Source: Actinomycetes bacterium
Lineage (GTDB): Bacteria; Actinomycetota; Acidimicrobiia; Acidimicrobiales; RAAP-2
NCBI GenBank assembly: GCA_021781315.1
Contig: JAJXXB010000182.1
Coordinates: 1 to 5,973, forward strand
DNA: 5,973 nucleotides
Direction of reading: 5' to 3'
Part shown: in pieces, positions 5,951 to 5,973 of the stretch
Layout of the letters: each line of letters starts with the position of its first letter
How positions within the stretch are numbered: position 1 is the first letter of the stretch
The notes under the pieces: generated by a model
The model's input: the letters and a program-made list of their open reading frames with translations, nothing else
Told to the model about the DNA's origin: nothing
Databases searched by the model: none
Translations under genes and position numbers: made by a program

Positions 5951-5973
5951 TGGAGTCCCTCGGGCATGGCGGC
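5947..5973 (-). CDS. Possible 3' end of an unidentified gene upstream of murL
   Basis: In one minus-strand frame the last 27 nt read A-A-M-P-E-G-L-Q and then TGA, with the stop overlapping the murL GTG as GTGA. This is the same kind of stop/start overlap as between topA and tmk, so murL may be the second or later gene of an operon. Eight residues cannot identify a product. A chance stop, or a six-codon leader starting at the ATG at 5967, cannot be excluded. Confidence 0.3.
   Translation of the reverse strand, partial: AAMPEGLQ
5957..5961 (-). promoter_or_regulatory. Shine-Dalgarno for murL
   Basis: GAGGG on the minus strand ends 6 nt before GTG 5950 and supports this start. No promoter for murL is visible in the 23 nt upstream that remain. 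Confidence 0.55.

Overview
This is a very GC-rich window (roughly 70% G+C by eye) with dense, overlapping genes. It looks like an actinobacterial chromosome. A zinc-finger-free TopA with C-terminal repeat modules and a lysine-rich tail, the topA-tmk-holB order, and a MurL/MurD2 pair would all suit a lineage such as Acidimicrobiia. That lineage call is an inference; no marker in the window fixes the genus.

Left half, plus strand: the 3' part of topA (DNA topoisomerase I; its catalytic tyrosine lies outside the window), then tmk (thymidylate kinase) and holB (DNA polymerase III delta' subunit). They are chained by stop/start overlaps of 4 and 8 nt, which suggests one translationally coupled replication/nucleotide operon. 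A 42-nt gap with a weak -10-like hexamer and a small hairpin leads into a tRNA-Thr (CGT) gene.

Right half, minus strand: two genes converge on the tRNA. The upstream one encodes a MurL-type UDP-MurNAc-L-Ala-L-Glu epimerase. The downstream one, overlapping it by 26 nt, encodes a MurD-family ligase best read as MurD2, the L-Glu-adding type. Together they would make UDP-MurNAc-L-Ala-D-Glu without free D-glutamate: MurD2 adds L-Glu, then MurL inverts it using ATP. This is the most notable biology here. It is a known but uncommon variant of peptidoglycan precursor synthesis, not a new system.

The murD2 reading frame has no stop before the tRNA and ends inside it on the opposite strand. A last 27-nt fragment at the right edge may be the end of another gene coupled to murL. 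I saw no CRISPR array, insertion sequence, phage gene or other mobile element. All intergenic space is under 50 nt.
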